A stretch of 64,000 nt of DNA from Litoreibacter arenae DSM 19593 (GTDB taxonomy: Bacteria > Pseudomonadota > Alphaproteobacteria > Rhodobacterales > Rhodobacteraceae), in contig NZ_KE557306.1 in assembly GCF_000442275.2 (NCBI RefSeq), positions 612,668 to 676,667 of the forward strand, written 5' to 3'. Of the stretch, positions 44,336 to 52,650 are shown one piece after another. A program made the translations under genes and the position numbers. Below the pieces are notes generated by a model. That model worked only from the letters and a program-made list of their open reading frames with translations, had not been told where the DNA came from and did no database searches. Each line of letters starts with the position of its first letter. Within the stretch, counting starts at the first letter, position 1.

Positions 44336-44563
44336 TTACTTCACTGCGTAGGGCAGCAGGGCCAGGAACCGTGCGCGTTTGATGGCACGGGCCAGCGCAC
44401 GCTGGTTCTTGGCGCCGACGGCGGTGATACGCGACGGGACGATCTTGCCACGCTCGGAGACGTAGCGTTGCAGCAGGCGGGTGTCTTTGTAGTCGATCTT
44501 CGGGGCGTTATCACCCTCGAACGGATCGGACTTGCGACGGCGGAAAAATGGTTTAGCAGCCAT
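44336..44563 (-). CDS. rpsR: 30S ribosomal protein S18
   Basis: A 75-residue protein with the conserved [20 protein letters not shown] and [20 protein letters not shown], then [10 protein letters not shown]. It binds S6 on the small-subunit platform. Between rpsF (31 bp) and rplI (12 bp) in the standard order. Confidence 0.97.
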   Translation of the reverse strand: MAAKPFFRRRKSDPFEGDNAPKIDYKDTRLLQRYVSERGKIVPSRITAVGAKNQRALARAIKRARFLALLPYAVK

Positions 44564-44594
44564 TGGTTAGCTCCTTGAGTTCAAGTAACAAGAC

Positions 44595-44945
44595 TTAGTT
44601 GCGAGGGCGGCGTTCACGCTCGTCGCGCTTCTGCATCTGGACGGACGGGCCTTCTTCGTGCTCGTCGACCTTGATGGTCAGAACACGCATGACATCGTCA
44701 TGCAGGCGCATCAGGCGTTCCATCTCCTGCACGGCGGCAGCCGGTGCATCGGAGCGGACGAAGGCATAGTGGCCCTTGCGGTTCTTGTTGATCTTGTAGG
44801 CCATGGTCTTCAGGCCCCAGTACTCGTGCTCGACGACCTTGCCACCATTGTCGGACAGGACGGCACCGAAATGCTCGATCAGGCCTTCGGCTTGGGTGTT
44901 GCTCAGGTCTTGGCGCGAGATAAACACGTGCTCATACATTGGCAT
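44595..44945 (-). CDS. rpsF: 30S ribosomal protein S6
   Basis: A 116-residue protein starting MPMYEHVFISRQDLSNTQAE, with GGKVVEHEYWGLKTMAYKIN, KNRKGHYAFVRSDAP and a charged tail (KRDERERRPRN). First gene of the rpsF-rpsR-rplI operon. Its leader upstream may carry an S6:S18 autoregulatory structure as in other bacteria, but this was not verified. Confidence 0.97.
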   Translation of the reverse strand: MPMYEHVFISRQDLSNTQAEGLIEHFGAVLSDNGGKVVEHEYWGLKTMAYKINKNRKGHYAFVRSDAPAAAVQEMERLMRLHDDVMRVLTIKVDEHEEGPSVQMQKRDERERRPRN

Positions 44946-45099
44946 GTGTAGTTCCTCTTACTTTTCAGGCGTGCTTCATAGGACGGGCATCACAGACCTT
45001 CGCACCCATCCACGAGGGGCATCGCGGTTCAAACAGTTTCACGAAGGTGCGGGCGGTATAGCAGGGTTGGGGCAGGGCGCAAGGGCTTTGGCGGCAGAC

Positions 45100-45822
45100 C
45101 TAGCAGCCGTTGATCAACTGGCCGATGGCGAGGAAAAACACGAAGTCCACCACCAGCAGCGCATGCCAGAATACCAACGCCAGAACGAAGGCGGTCGCCC
45201 CGCGCAACGCGCCCATCGGAAACAGCCGGAAATACAGCCGCACCGAGGCGATCCAGTAGGCGATCAGCGCGACGAAAATGACCGTAGCCTGAACGTTGTT
45301 AAGCGTGTTGACCAGCGGATCGCTTGCCACCAGATCGTTCAGCCGCTGGATCTTCGCGCCAAGCCCGTCCTCGCAATTGGTCAGCCCGTCGTGGTATTCA
45401 CGGTAAAGCTGCGGCGACAGCACCTTGAACGCGCCGTAAAACAGCAGCGCCACGAAGGTCGAGATCGTCACGTAGATGCCGTTGAAATAGAACCCCAGCC
45501 GCATCAGCCGCCTGAAGTTTCCCTTGTAGCGGCAGATTTTCCACGCCAGCGCGAAACTGACAAACCCAAGCAGCGACAGGAAGGCAGCGTTGATGCCAAG
45601 GATCACCACACGGCTCATGTCGGTCAGGCTTTGCCCAAGCACCAGAGTGATCAGCACCGAGTTTGTCAGCAGCGCGGCCGCCAGAAACAGCACCGAATTG
45701 CGCATGCCCCGGTCATTGCGCACCCTGTAGGATAGCTCGTCGATGGGGCGCAGCAGCGCGGCGCCCAGCAATTGCCAGAAGCGCAGATAGTCGTCCCAAT
45801 ACTCTTTAACGAGGCCAATCAT
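45100..45822 (-). CDS. Hypothetical polytopic membrane protein (Yip1-like layout)
   Basis: About 240 residues with roughly five transmembrane helices (about 45-63, 70-95, 110-133, 180-200, 213-236). A short cytosolic N-terminus carries aromatic residues (KEYWDDYLRFWQLLGAALLR). The arrangement recalls the Yip1/DUF1282-type membrane proteins, but no decisive motif was recognised. The ATG at 45822 is chosen because the preceding 27 codons look non-coding; the ribosome site is weak. A single gene between rpsF and the yceI gene. Confidence 0.65.
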   Translation of the reverse strand: MIGLVKEYWDDYLRFWQLLGAALLRPIDELSYRVRNDRGMRNSVLFLAAALLTNSVLITLVLGQSLTDMSRVVILGINAAFLSLLGFVSFALAWKICRYKGNFRRLMRLGFYFNGIYVTISTFVALLFYGAFKVLSPQLYREYHDGLTNCEDGLGAKIQRLNDLVASDPLVNTLNNVQATVIFVALIAYWIASVRLYFRLFPMGALRGATAFVLALVFWHALLVVDFVFFLAIGQLINGC

Positions 45823-45985
45823 CCGACCATCCCGCGTGCTGAAAGCCCGATGATAGCAGCTTGCGAGTAGTTTTTCGCGGTCATCGTGTATTTGCGCACA
45901 CAAACTGTTGACCGCTGGTGAATTGCTTACCGAGGGGAAGGGCTGGCACTAAGCCGCGACGGAACCCAACAACGGAGCTACATTA

Positions 45986-46555
45986 ATGAAAACCCTCGCC
46001 TTTGCAGCAGCGCTCGCGCTGTCGACCACCGCAACTTACGCCGCCGACACCTATACGCTGGAGTCCAGCCACAGTCAGGTCGTGTTCAGCTACAATCACC
46101 TTGGCTTCTCGACCACCCACGGCATGTTTGCCGGGTTCGAGGGCGAGATTTCCTTTGACGAAGCCGATCCGGCAGCGTCTTCGGTCAGCGTGTCCATGCC
46201 CGTCAAAAGCATGTTCACCGGCTGGGAACAGCGTGACAGCCATTTCATGAGCGCGGATTTCTTTGGCGTAGAGGATGGCGACATGATTACCTTCACCTCG
46301 ACCGGCATTGAGGTGACTGGCGACGACACCGCCAAGATCACCGGCGATCTTTCGATGAACGACGTCACCAAGTCGGTCGTGCTGGACGCCAAGCTGAACA
46401 AGGCGGATACCCACCCGATGGAAAACAAGGCATGGCTCGGGTTCGACGCGAGCACGACGCTTTTGCGCTCCGATTTCGGCTTGGGCGCGTTTGCCCCGGC
46501 GATTGGGGACGAGGTTGAGGTGATGATCTCGGTCGAGGCGCAGAAGGCCGAGTAA
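45986..46555 (+). CDS. YceI family periplasmic lipid-binding protein
   Basis: A 189-residue protein with signal peptide MKTLAFAAALALSTTATYAA. The YceI barrel opens with DTYTLESSHSQVVFSYNHLG and contains the internal SVSVSMPVKSMFTG, the DSHFMSADFFGVEDGDMITF motif, and the MSIS-type ending EVEVMISVEAQKAE. YceI proteins form lipocalin-like barrels that bind isoprenoids or quinone-like lipids. A second YceI domain, fused to a cytochrome b561, is encoded 1.3 kb downstream on the other strand. A clear terminator follows. Confidence 0.93.
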   Translation: MKTLAFAAALALSTTATYAADTYTLESSHSQVVFSYNHLGFSTTHGMFAGFEGEISFDEADPAASSVSVSMPVKSMFTGWEQRDSHFMSADFFGVEDGDMITFTSTGIEVTGDDTAKITGDLSMNDVTKSVVLDAKLNKADTHPMENKAWLGFDASTTLLRSDFGLGAFAPAIGDEVEVMISVEAQKAE

Positions 46556-46575
46556 TCCTTCTGTTTGATCTGCAA

Positions 46576-46611
46576 GGCCCCGCACGGTGACCACCGCGCG
46601 GGGCTTTTTTG
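46576..46611 (+). terminator. Terminator after yceI
   Basis: GCCCCGC (46577-46583) pairs with GCGGGGC (46598-46604), with an inner CGGT/ACCG helix (85-88/93-96), followed by six T. Confidence 0.85.
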
Positions 46612-46709
46612 TGCGCTCGGAGCCCCTGCGATTGACTCAATTCTCGAAAAAAGCGACAAATTTCGAGATTTTGCGCAATCTTGAAATTTGCGTGCTTGGG
46701 GAGGGCGTC

Positions 46710-47609
46710 ATGACAGATCAACCAACCGCCGCGGTCATCGGGCTCGGCTCCATGGGCTGGGGCGCAGCCGTATCGCTGTTGCGCGCGGGCATCGCAACGC
46801 ACGGTGTGGACCTGCGTGCGGAGGTGCTGGAGAAGTTTAGAGCCGAAGGTGGCAGCAGTTTCGACAGGGCGAGCGACGCCGTGGCTGATGTAGACGTGGT
46901 GTTCATTTTCGTCGTCAACGGCCAGCAAGCCGAAGACGTCTTGTTCGGCTCAGGCGGCGCGGTTGCGTCCGCCCGCAAAGGCACCGTGTTCGTGATCTGT
47001 GTCACCATGGAGCCGTCCCGCGCCATTGATCTGGCGGAACGACTGGAAGCGGCAGGCATGTTGGCGCTGGACGCGCCGGTGTCGGGCGGCTCGGCCAAGG
47101 CGCAAGCGGGCGAGATGACGATCATGGCGTCGGGCCGTGCGGAAGCGTTCGACAAGGCGGGGTCGTGTCTGGATGCGATTGCCAGCAAGGTCTACCGTTT
47201 GGGGGACGCGGCGGGCAAAGGCTCTCAGGTCAAGATGATTAATCAGCTTCTGGCAGGCGTCCACATTGCCGCGGCCGCCGAGGCGCTGACCTTGGGGGCG
47301 AAGATCGGCCTTGATCTGGGGATGCTGCACGAGGTCATTCAGGAATGCGCGGGTAACTCGTGGATGTTCGGCAATCGCGGCGCGCATATCGTGGCGGGCG
47401 ACTACACGCCCCATTCTGCGGTGGACATTTTCGTGAAGGATTTGGGCATTGTGACCGGCGAGGCGGCGGATCATCCGGTACCCTTGTCGCAAACCGCGCT
47501 GGCGCTGTTCAAGGAAGCCTCCGCCGCTGGCATGGGCCGCGAGGATGACGCGGCGGTGGCGAAACTGCTGGCGACCAAAGGCGGCATCAAACTGCCGGGC
47601 ATGACATGA
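46710..47609 (+). CDS. ltnD: L-threonate dehydrogenase-like NAD(P)-dependent oxidoreductase (beta-hydroxyacid dehydrogenase family)
   Basis: A 299-residue enzyme. The NAD-binding motif AAVIGLGSMGWGAAVSLL lies at about residues 7-24, the substrate-binding DAPVSGGSAKAQAGEMTIM at about 113-131, and the catalytic Lys in GKGSQVKMINQLLAG. This subfamily oxidises L-threonate and related four-carbon acids. It is called ltnD because the next frame (ATGA overlap) is the start of a four-carbon acid sugar kinase, the usual partner; that gene is destroyed, so the pathway is probably incomplete here. GGGGAGGG precedes the chosen ATG. Confidence 0.82.
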   Translation: MTDQPTAAVIGLGSMGWGAAVSLLRAGIATHGVDLRAEVLEKFRAEGGSSFDRASDAVADVDVVFIFVVNGQQAEDVLFGSGGAVASARKGTVFVICVTMEPSRAIDLAERLEAAGMLALDAPVSGGSAKAQAGEMTIMASGRAEAFDKAGSCLDAIASKVYRLGDAAGKGSQVKMINQLLAGVHIAAAAEALTLGAKIGLDLGMLHEVIQECAGNSWMFGNRGAHIVAGDYTPHSAVDIFVKDLGIVTGEAADHPVPLSQTALALFKEASAAGMGREDDAAVAKLLATKGGIKLPGMT

Positions 47610-47838
47610 CCGTTCTGGGTTGCATCGCGGACGACTTCACGGGTGCTACCGATCTGGCGAGACCTCCGGCGCGGTGACCAAGGCGCTTGGCGTGACGCAG
47701 CAGACCATCGGAGCGGAAATCGCGCCCGGCGTGCCGTGGTGCTTTGCCACAAGCGCGGGTCAGGACATTGCCCTGACCCTCAAATCCGGCAATTTCGGCG
47801 CAGAGAGCTTCTTTGCCGACGCGGTGGCAAAACTCTAG
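47606..47838 (+). pseudogene. otnK: Four-carbon acid sugar kinase (OtnK/DUF1537), collapsed by internal deletion
   Basis: The first 18 codons (MTVLGCIADDFTGATDLA) are the unmistakable DUF1537 kinase N-terminus. They are followed directly, in another frame, by the family C-terminus: GETSGAVTKALGVTQQTIGA, then PGVPWCFATS and ALTLKSGNFGAESFF, ending at TAG 47838. About 330 residues are missing between them. The junction is near 47656-47661. The N-terminal frame runs into TGA after five further codons. Coupled to ltnD by ATGA, so it was once the second gene of that operon. Non-functional. Confidence 0.85.
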
Positions 47839-49028
47839 TTGCGGGTGGCGGTCAGGTTGACCGTCACGGCCACGTCAAAGCCCACCGAACTTTCGTCGGG
47901 ATAGGTCTCGCCAATGTTGAAGCTGGTCCGGTTCAACCGCGTCTGGCCCTGCATCACCGCCGTATCCCCGTCGATTTGTAGCGAGAAGGGCAGGTTCACC
48001 GGCACCTCCATGCCTTTCAAGGTCAATGTGCCGTTCGCCGTGTAGGTGGGGCCGTCCTCCAGAATATCCGCCTTGAACACGGCAGTGTCATGTGCCTCCG
48101 CGTTGAGGAAATCCGGCCCCATGGCCTGCGCGGTGACCGAGCCAAGGCTGAGCGAGCCGATTGCGACCTGCACCTCCACATCGCCATGGACGCCGTTCGC
48201 GTCCGGCTCCTCGGCAAAATTGATGGCGGCGGTCCAGTCGGCGAAGCTGCCCTCCACGTCGCTGCCCAACTGGCGCACGGTGATCGCCAGGGTGCCGTCC
48301 TGCACGGTCCAGCCGCTTTCGACCGCCGCGAGCCTTGGCACGCTGTCCTGCTCGGTGGCTGCGAACAGCCCAAGGCTGGCACCAACCACCAAGGCCAGCA
48401 TATATGCTCCCACCGCGCCGATGATCGGCAGGGCGGAGCGGTGTTGCTCCGGCACGCTATCCGGCTCGGTGGTGCCGGGGAGCATACGTTTCAGGGTGAT
48501 GTCGCGGTCGATGAAGTGGTGTTTCAGCGCGCCTGCGACGTGGAGCAGGATGGAGATGACCAGCACCCGTTCGAAAATAATGTGCAGGGACGCGAAGATG
48601 TGGGCGAAAGCGTCGTCTTTTGGGACGAAGGGCAGACCCTGCCCGAACGGCCACCAGATCGGCGCGAAGCCTGTGGTGGCGGCGTGGTGGATCCAGCCGG
48701 TCAACGGCACCAGCACCAAGGCGGCGTAGAGCGTCCAGTGGATGAGTTCGGCCAGCATGGCCTCCAGCCGCTTGTCGGCGTTCAGCAGGGCGGGCTTGGG
48801 CTGCGAGATGGCCCACGCGATGCGGGCAAGGGCGGTGAAGAAGATGAACACACCCAGCGTCTTATGGATGGAGAACATCTGCGCCTTGAACGCCAGCGCC
48901 TCGCCGGTGTCGTAGGGCAGGCCATTGGCGTAGATGCCCAGCGGGATCATGGTGATGATCAACAGGGCGATCAGCCAGTGGAAACTCTTTGTGACGGACC
49001 CGTAAGTGGTCGTGCTGTTGCCGCGCAT
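47835..49028 (-). CDS. Cytochrome b561-YceI fusion protein
   Basis: A 397-residue fusion. The N-terminal half (about 1-180) is a four-helix cytochrome b561 domain with conserved His residues for two hemes (SFHWLIALL, FSIHKTLGV, LIHWTLYAALVLVPLTGWIH, SLHIIFERV, LLHVAGALKHHFIDRD). A linker and one more helix (about 205-225) are followed by a YceI domain (about 235-397, ending GFDVAVTVNLTATRN). Such fusions suggest electron transfer with a quinone-like lipid held by YceI. ATG 49028 has AGGA upstream; the stop overlaps the kinase remnant by 3 bases. Confidence 0.88.
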   Translation of the reverse strand: MRGNSTTTYGSVTKSFHWLIALLIITMIPLGIYANGLPYDTGEALAFKAQMFSIHKTLGVFIFFTALARIAWAISQPKPALLNADKRLEAMLAELIHWTLYAALVLVPLTGWIHHAATTGFAPIWWPFGQGLPFVPKDDAFAHIFASLHIIFERVLVISILLHVAGALKHHFIDRDITLKRMLPGTTEPDSVPEQHRSALPIIGAVGAYMLALVVGASLGLFAATEQDSVPRLAAVESGWTVQDGTLAITVRQLGSDVEGSFADWTAAINFAEEPDANGVHGDVEVQVAIGSLSLGSVTAQAMGPDFLNAEAHDTAVFKADILEDGPTYTANGTLTLKGMEVPVNLPFSLQIDGDTAVMQGQTRLNRTSFNIGETYPDESSVGFDVAVTVNLTATRN

Positions 49029-49118
49029 GGGGTGTTCCTGTTTTTGGTCGAGCGTCAAACTAGACGCGAAGGGCGGGAAGCTGAATGCACGAAACTGTGC
49101 ATCGCTGCGAGCGGTGGT

Positions 49119-49493
49119 TCAGGTCGCGTCGGGATCGACCAGATCGGTCTGTATCCAGTCGCGGCTGAGGTGAATGTCGATGCTTTCCAGACGGCCCGGC
49201 CCGAGGTTCTCGTATTTGTGCGGGACCGCAGCGGGGCCCATCAAAACGTCGCCTTCGGAGGCCTCGATCACCTCGTCGCCGATGGTGAAACGGGCGCGGC
49301 CTTTGCGGAGGACGAAAATCTCGTCATAGGGATGCACATGCCATTTGGGGCCGATACCGACCTCGTCGGTGGCGTAGAACAGGACCGTGACGTCGGAATC
49401 GATCAGCGACCCGCCTATGACACCTTTCCAATTATCCTTGTCCGACTTCCAGTCGACGTGTTTTACGTGCTGCGCGGGTTTTTGCGGTCTCAT
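49119..49493 (-). CDS. Cupin domain protein
   Basis: A 124-residue single cupin fold. Motif 1 is PKWHVHPYDEIFVLRKGRAR (two His and Glu as metal ligands) and motif 2 is GDVLMGPAAVPHKYENLG (third His). It is likely a cytoplasmic metal-binding protein; the substrate is unknown. ATG 49493 has GGGAG upstream; a longer open frame extends over the gap to fabD and is not used. Confidence 0.82.
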   Translation of the reverse strand: MRPQKPAQHVKHVDWKSDKDNWKGVIGGSLIDSDVTVLFYATDEVGIGPKWHVHPYDEIFVLRKGRARFTIGDEVIEASEGDVLMGPAAVPHKYENLGPGRLESIDIHLSRDWIQTDLVDPDAT

Positions 49494-49620
49494 CTTACAA
49501 TCTCCCTCGTTGGCTACCGGACGCGCCCGACCGGTCCAGGGTTGGCGCAAAGCGTTGCCGGAACTTAGGTCAGCGGGCCTTGCATGACCATCTGTAACAT
49601 CGCCAAAAAACTGCGAACCG

Positions 49621-49658
49621 GCGCACAGGTTTTGTGCGCGAAGCACCGCGCGGTGCTT
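49621..49658. promoter_or_regulatory. Tandem palindromes upstream of fabD
   Basis: GCGCAC-N7-GTGCGC (49621-49639) is followed directly by the perfect 18-bp palindrome AAGCACCGCGCGGTGCTT (49641-49658), 65-102 bases before the fabD start. Possible operator pair or leader hairpins. No T-run follows. Confidence 0.4.
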
Positions 49659-49722
49659 GTGAGGGGGCAATTGGTCGGCTAGACCTTTAAAAAACACGAC
49701 AAACAAACAGGGGAGCAGCCAT

Positions 49723-50661
49723 ATGCGCGCATTTGTATTTCCGGGCCAAGGGGCCCAGACCATCGGGATGGGCCGCGATCTGGCGGAAAACTACCCTGAA
49801 GCTAAAGCCGTATTCGACGAGGTGGACGACGCCTTGGGCGAAAAGCTGTCCACCCTGATCTGGGAGGGGGAGCAGGACACGCTGACCCTGACCCAGAACG
49901 CACAACCGGCGCTGATGGCGACGTCTCTGGCGGTGATGGCGGCTTTGAAATCCGAAGGGGTCGGCATCGACGCCGCGTCCTTCGTGGCGGGGCATTCGCT
50001 TGGGGAATACTCGGCATTGGCGGCGGCAGGGTCCATTTCCGTGGCCGACACCGCCCGCCTGCTACGCAAACGCGGGCTGGCGATGCAGGAGGCCGTGCCG
50101 GTGGGTGTCGGTGCTATGGCGGCGCTGCTGGGGCTGGATTTCGAGGCGGTTCAGGGCGTCGCGGCAGAGGCTGCGGGCGACGAGGTGTGCCAAGCCGCCA
50201 ATGACAATGATCCGGGGCAGGTGGTGGTCTCCGGCCACAAGGCTGCGGTGGAGCGTGCGGTGGACTTGGCCAAGGCGCGCGGTGCCAAGCGTGCGGTGCT
50301 GTTGCCGGTCAGCGCCCCCTTCCATTGCGCCCTGATGGAGCCTGCGGCCCGTGCCATGGCAGAGGCGTTGCAGGAGGTGGACATCAAGGACCCCTCCGTC
50401 CCGCTGGTGGCGAACGTTCGGGCGTCGTCTGTTAACGATGGCGCAACCATTCGCACGCTTCTGGTGGAACAAATCACCGGCTCCGTCCGGTGGCGCGAGA
50501 GTGTGGAATATATGGGCGCGCAGGGCGTGACCGAGATCTGGGAGGTCGGTGCGGGCAAGGCGCTGTCCGGCATGATCCGCCGCATCAACCGCGATATCGC
50601 GACCCGCGCGGTCGGCACGGCGGATGACGTGAAAGCCGCCGTGGAAGCGCTGAATGCTTAA
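49723..50661 (+). CDS. fabD: Malonyl-CoA-ACP transacylase
   Basis: A 312-residue enzyme that loads malonyl units onto ACP. It has MRAFVFPGQGAQTIGMGRDL at the start, the nucleophile Ser92 in GHSLGEYSAL, the His of SAPFHCALM and the Gln/Val-rich ending ITGSVRWRESVEYMG. The first gene of the fatty-acid cluster. GGGGAG precedes the ATG; its end overlaps the next gene by 8 bases. Confidence 0.97.
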   Translation: MRAFVFPGQGAQTIGMGRDLAENYPEAKAVFDEVDDALGEKLSTLIWEGEQDTLTLTQNAQPALMATSLAVMAALKSEGVGIDAASFVAGHSLGEYSALAAAGSISVADTARLLRKRGLAMQEAVPVGVGAMAALLGLDFEAVQGVAAEAAGDEVCQAANDNDPGQVVVSGHKAAVERAVDLAKARGAKRAVLLPVSAPFHCALMEPAARAMAEALQEVDIKDPSVPLVANVRASSVNDGATIRTLLVEQITGSVRWRESVEYMGAQGVTEIWEVGAGKALSGMIRRINRDIATRAVGTADDVKAAVEALNA

Positions 50662-51214
50662 AGCCCGACTGCTCTCGCTCGCCCTCGTGGCGGGCTGCGG
50701 GACGGTGGAGAACATGTCCCAGACCCTGAATATGCAGGTCGACGGGCAAAGCCTGCGCATGGATGGGGTCATCAACACGCGGGCATTGCGGCAGTTCGTG
50801 CAAACGCTGGACGACAATCCCGGCCTGCGTGAGGTGGTTCTGGGCCGCATCGACGGCTCGCTGGATGACGAGGTGGTGGCCGAAATGGGCTACACCCTGC
50901 GCGAACGGGGGCTGGCGACGCGGATGCTGCCAAGCTCGGAAGTGTTTTCCGGCGGGGTGGACCTGTTTCTGGCGGGTGTGCAACGCACGGTGCCTGCGGG
51001 CGCTGTGGTTGGCGTGCATGAGTGGGAGACCAGCTTCGGCTCGGCGCGGGATTATCCGCGCGATTCGCGTCAGCACGAACCGACGCGGGGATATATCGAG
51101 GATATGCTGGGCTCTGACGCCTTCTACTGGTTCACGGTGGAGGCCGCATCGTTCAACGATGTGCATGTCATGACCCGAGACGAATTGATCAGATACGGCG
51201 TGGTTACGCGTTGA
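50654..51214 (+). CDS. Putative lipoprotein, COG3904-like (ClpP/crotonase fold)
   Basis: A 186-residue exported protein with a short signal and lipobox (LLSLALVAGC, Cys at about 15). The remainder resembles COG3904-type periplasmic proteins of the ClpP/crotonase fold: MDGVINTRALRQFVQTLDDN, GLREVVLGRIDGSLDD, VFSGGVDLFLAGVQRTVPAG and VVGVHEW. The Ser-Ala-Cys element usual at the oxyanion position is SGGVDLF here, so peptidase activity is doubtful. It overlaps fabD by 8 bases and precedes fabG by 24 bp; this position is unusual in the fab cluster. Confidence 0.6.
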   Translation: MLKARLLSLALVAGCGTVENMSQTLNMQVDGQSLRMDGVINTRALRQFVQTLDDNPGLREVVLGRIDGSLDDEVVAEMGYTLRERGLATRMLPSSEVFSGGVDLFLAGVQRTVPAGAVVGVHEWETSFGSARDYPRDSRQHEPTRGYIEDMLGSDAFYWFTVEAASFNDVHVMTRDELIRYGVVTR

Positions 51215-51238
51215 AATACATTAAGAAAGGTCAGTAAG

Positions 51239-51976
51239 ATGTTTAATCTAGAAGGAAAATCGGCGCTTGTCACAGGTGCGTCCGGCGGGATTGGCGGCGA
51301 GATCGCCAAGACGCTGCACGCGCAGGGCGCAACGGTCGCCCTGTCCGGCACGCGGGTGGAGCCGCTGGAGGCGCTGGCGTCAGAGCTGGGCGAGCGCGCG
51401 CATGTGCTGCCCTGCAACCTGAGCGATTTCGACGCCGTCGACGCGCTGCCCAAGCAGGCGGTGGAGGCGATGGGCGCGGTGGACATTCTGGTCAACAACG
51501 CGGGCATCACCCGCGACAACCTGTTCATGCGCATGTCGGATGACGAATGGCAGTCGGTGATCGACGTCAACCTGACCTCGACCTTCAAGCTGTGCAAAGG
51601 CGTGTTGCGCGGCATGATGAAGGCGCGGTGGGGGCGGATCGTGAATATCTCGTCGGTCGTGGGGGCCACGGGCAATCCGGGGCAAGGCAACTACGCGGCG
51701 TCCAAGGCGGGCATGGTGGGGATGTCCAAATCGCTGGCCTACGAGGTCGCGTCGCGGGGGATCACCGTCAACTGCATCGCGCCGGGGTTTATTACCACGG
51801 CAATGACCGACAAGCTGAATGATGACCAAAAGGCCGACATCCTTGGGCAAATCCCCGCTGGCCGAATGGGCGAGGCGGGCGAGATCGCGGCCGCCGCGCT
51901 GTATCTGGCAAGCCCCGAGGCGGGCTATACCACAGGCACCACGCTGCATGTGAACGGCGGAATGGCGATGATCTAG
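51239..51976 (+). CDS. fabG: 3-oxoacyl-ACP reductase
   Basis: A 245-residue short-chain dehydrogenase. It has the NADPH motif TGASGGIGGEIAKTL, then NNAGITRDNLFMRM and catalytic Ser/Tyr152/Lys156 in the segment NISSVVGATGNPGQGNYAAS. The family C-terminus TTLHVNGGMAMI is intact. It catalyses the first reduction of the elongation cycle. Between the lipoprotein gene and acpP. Confidence 0.96.
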   Translation: MFNLEGKSALVTGASGGIGGEIAKTLHAQGATVALSGTRVEPLEALASELGERAHVLPCNLSDFDAVDALPKQAVEAMGAVDILVNNAGITRDNLFMRMSDDEWQSVIDVNLTSTFKLCKGVLRGMMKARWGRIVNISSVVGATGNPGQGNYAASKAGMVGMSKSLAYEVASRGITVNCIAPGFITTAMTDKLNDDQKADILGQIPAGRMGEAGEIAAAALYLASPEAGYTTGTTLHVNGGMAMI

Positions 51977-52195
51977 GCGCTGCGCTGCGGCGATTTCCCT
52001 ATGGTCAATTCGGGGTTGCATAAGCGTTTGCGTTCCCCATTTGGTATGCTATAGGCGGCGCAGATATTGCCGGGGTGACCCCTCGGTTGCCGTGTATGCG
52101 GCGAGAATAACAGGCCAAATGGCCACCACCACTTGGGCGGGGAAACCTGTCCGCAACATATCGGGCCAGCCCCGAGCAACTACGAGGAATAGAAC

Positions 52196-52429
52196 ATGAG
52201 CGATATCGCAGACCGCGTTAAAAAGATCGTTGTCGAGCACCTGGGTGTGGAAGAAGACAAAGTTGTTGAAAACGCATCGTTCATCGACGATCTGGGCGCA
52301 GACAGCCTCGACACCGTTGAGCTGGTCATGGCGTTCGAAGAAGAGTTCGGGATCGAGATCCCCGACGACGCGGCTGAGACCATCCAGACCTTCGGCGACG
52401 CAACGAAATTCATCAAAGAAGCCTCCTGA
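52196..52429 (+). CDS. acpP: Acyl carrier protein
   Basis: A 77-residue acidic protein. The phosphopantetheine attachment site is Ser37 in [20 protein letters not shown]. Central to fatty-acid and lipid A synthesis. GAGGAA precedes the ATG; a 219-bp gap to fabG holds a TATGCTATA element that could be its own -10. A terminator follows, so it is separated from fabF, which lies 4.4 kb downstream. Confidence 0.98.
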   Translation: MSDIADRVKKIVVEHLGVEEDKVVENASFIDDLGADSLDTVELVMAFEEEFGIEIPDDAAETIQTFGDATKFIKEAS

Positions 52430-52459
52430 GTTTAACTTAGAGCTTTGACGAGATTAGAG

Positions 52460-52487
52460 ATGGCGTCCCTTAGGGCGCCATTTTTTA
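52460..52487 (+). terminator. Terminator after acpP
   Basis: ATGGCGTCCC (52460-52469), loop TTA, then GGGCGCCAT (52473-52481) with one bulge, followed by TTTTTT. Confidence 0.8.
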
Positions 52488-52650
52488 TTTGGTTATAGTC
52501 TGTTTGATTAGAGATAGGGTGTTACCTCTTGGGACACATCAGGCTTCCGCTTCCATGACCGGCAACAGTCCACTTCGGAATTGCTAAAACGTTTCATAGT
52601 TGGCTAATAGTACATCGGTGCAGATGAGAGCCGACAAGGAGCAGCAACGT

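Noticed and set aside
48090-49568. 492-codon open frame on the plus strand
   Set aside because: Antisense to the b561-YceI fusion and cupin genes; no start signal or domain.
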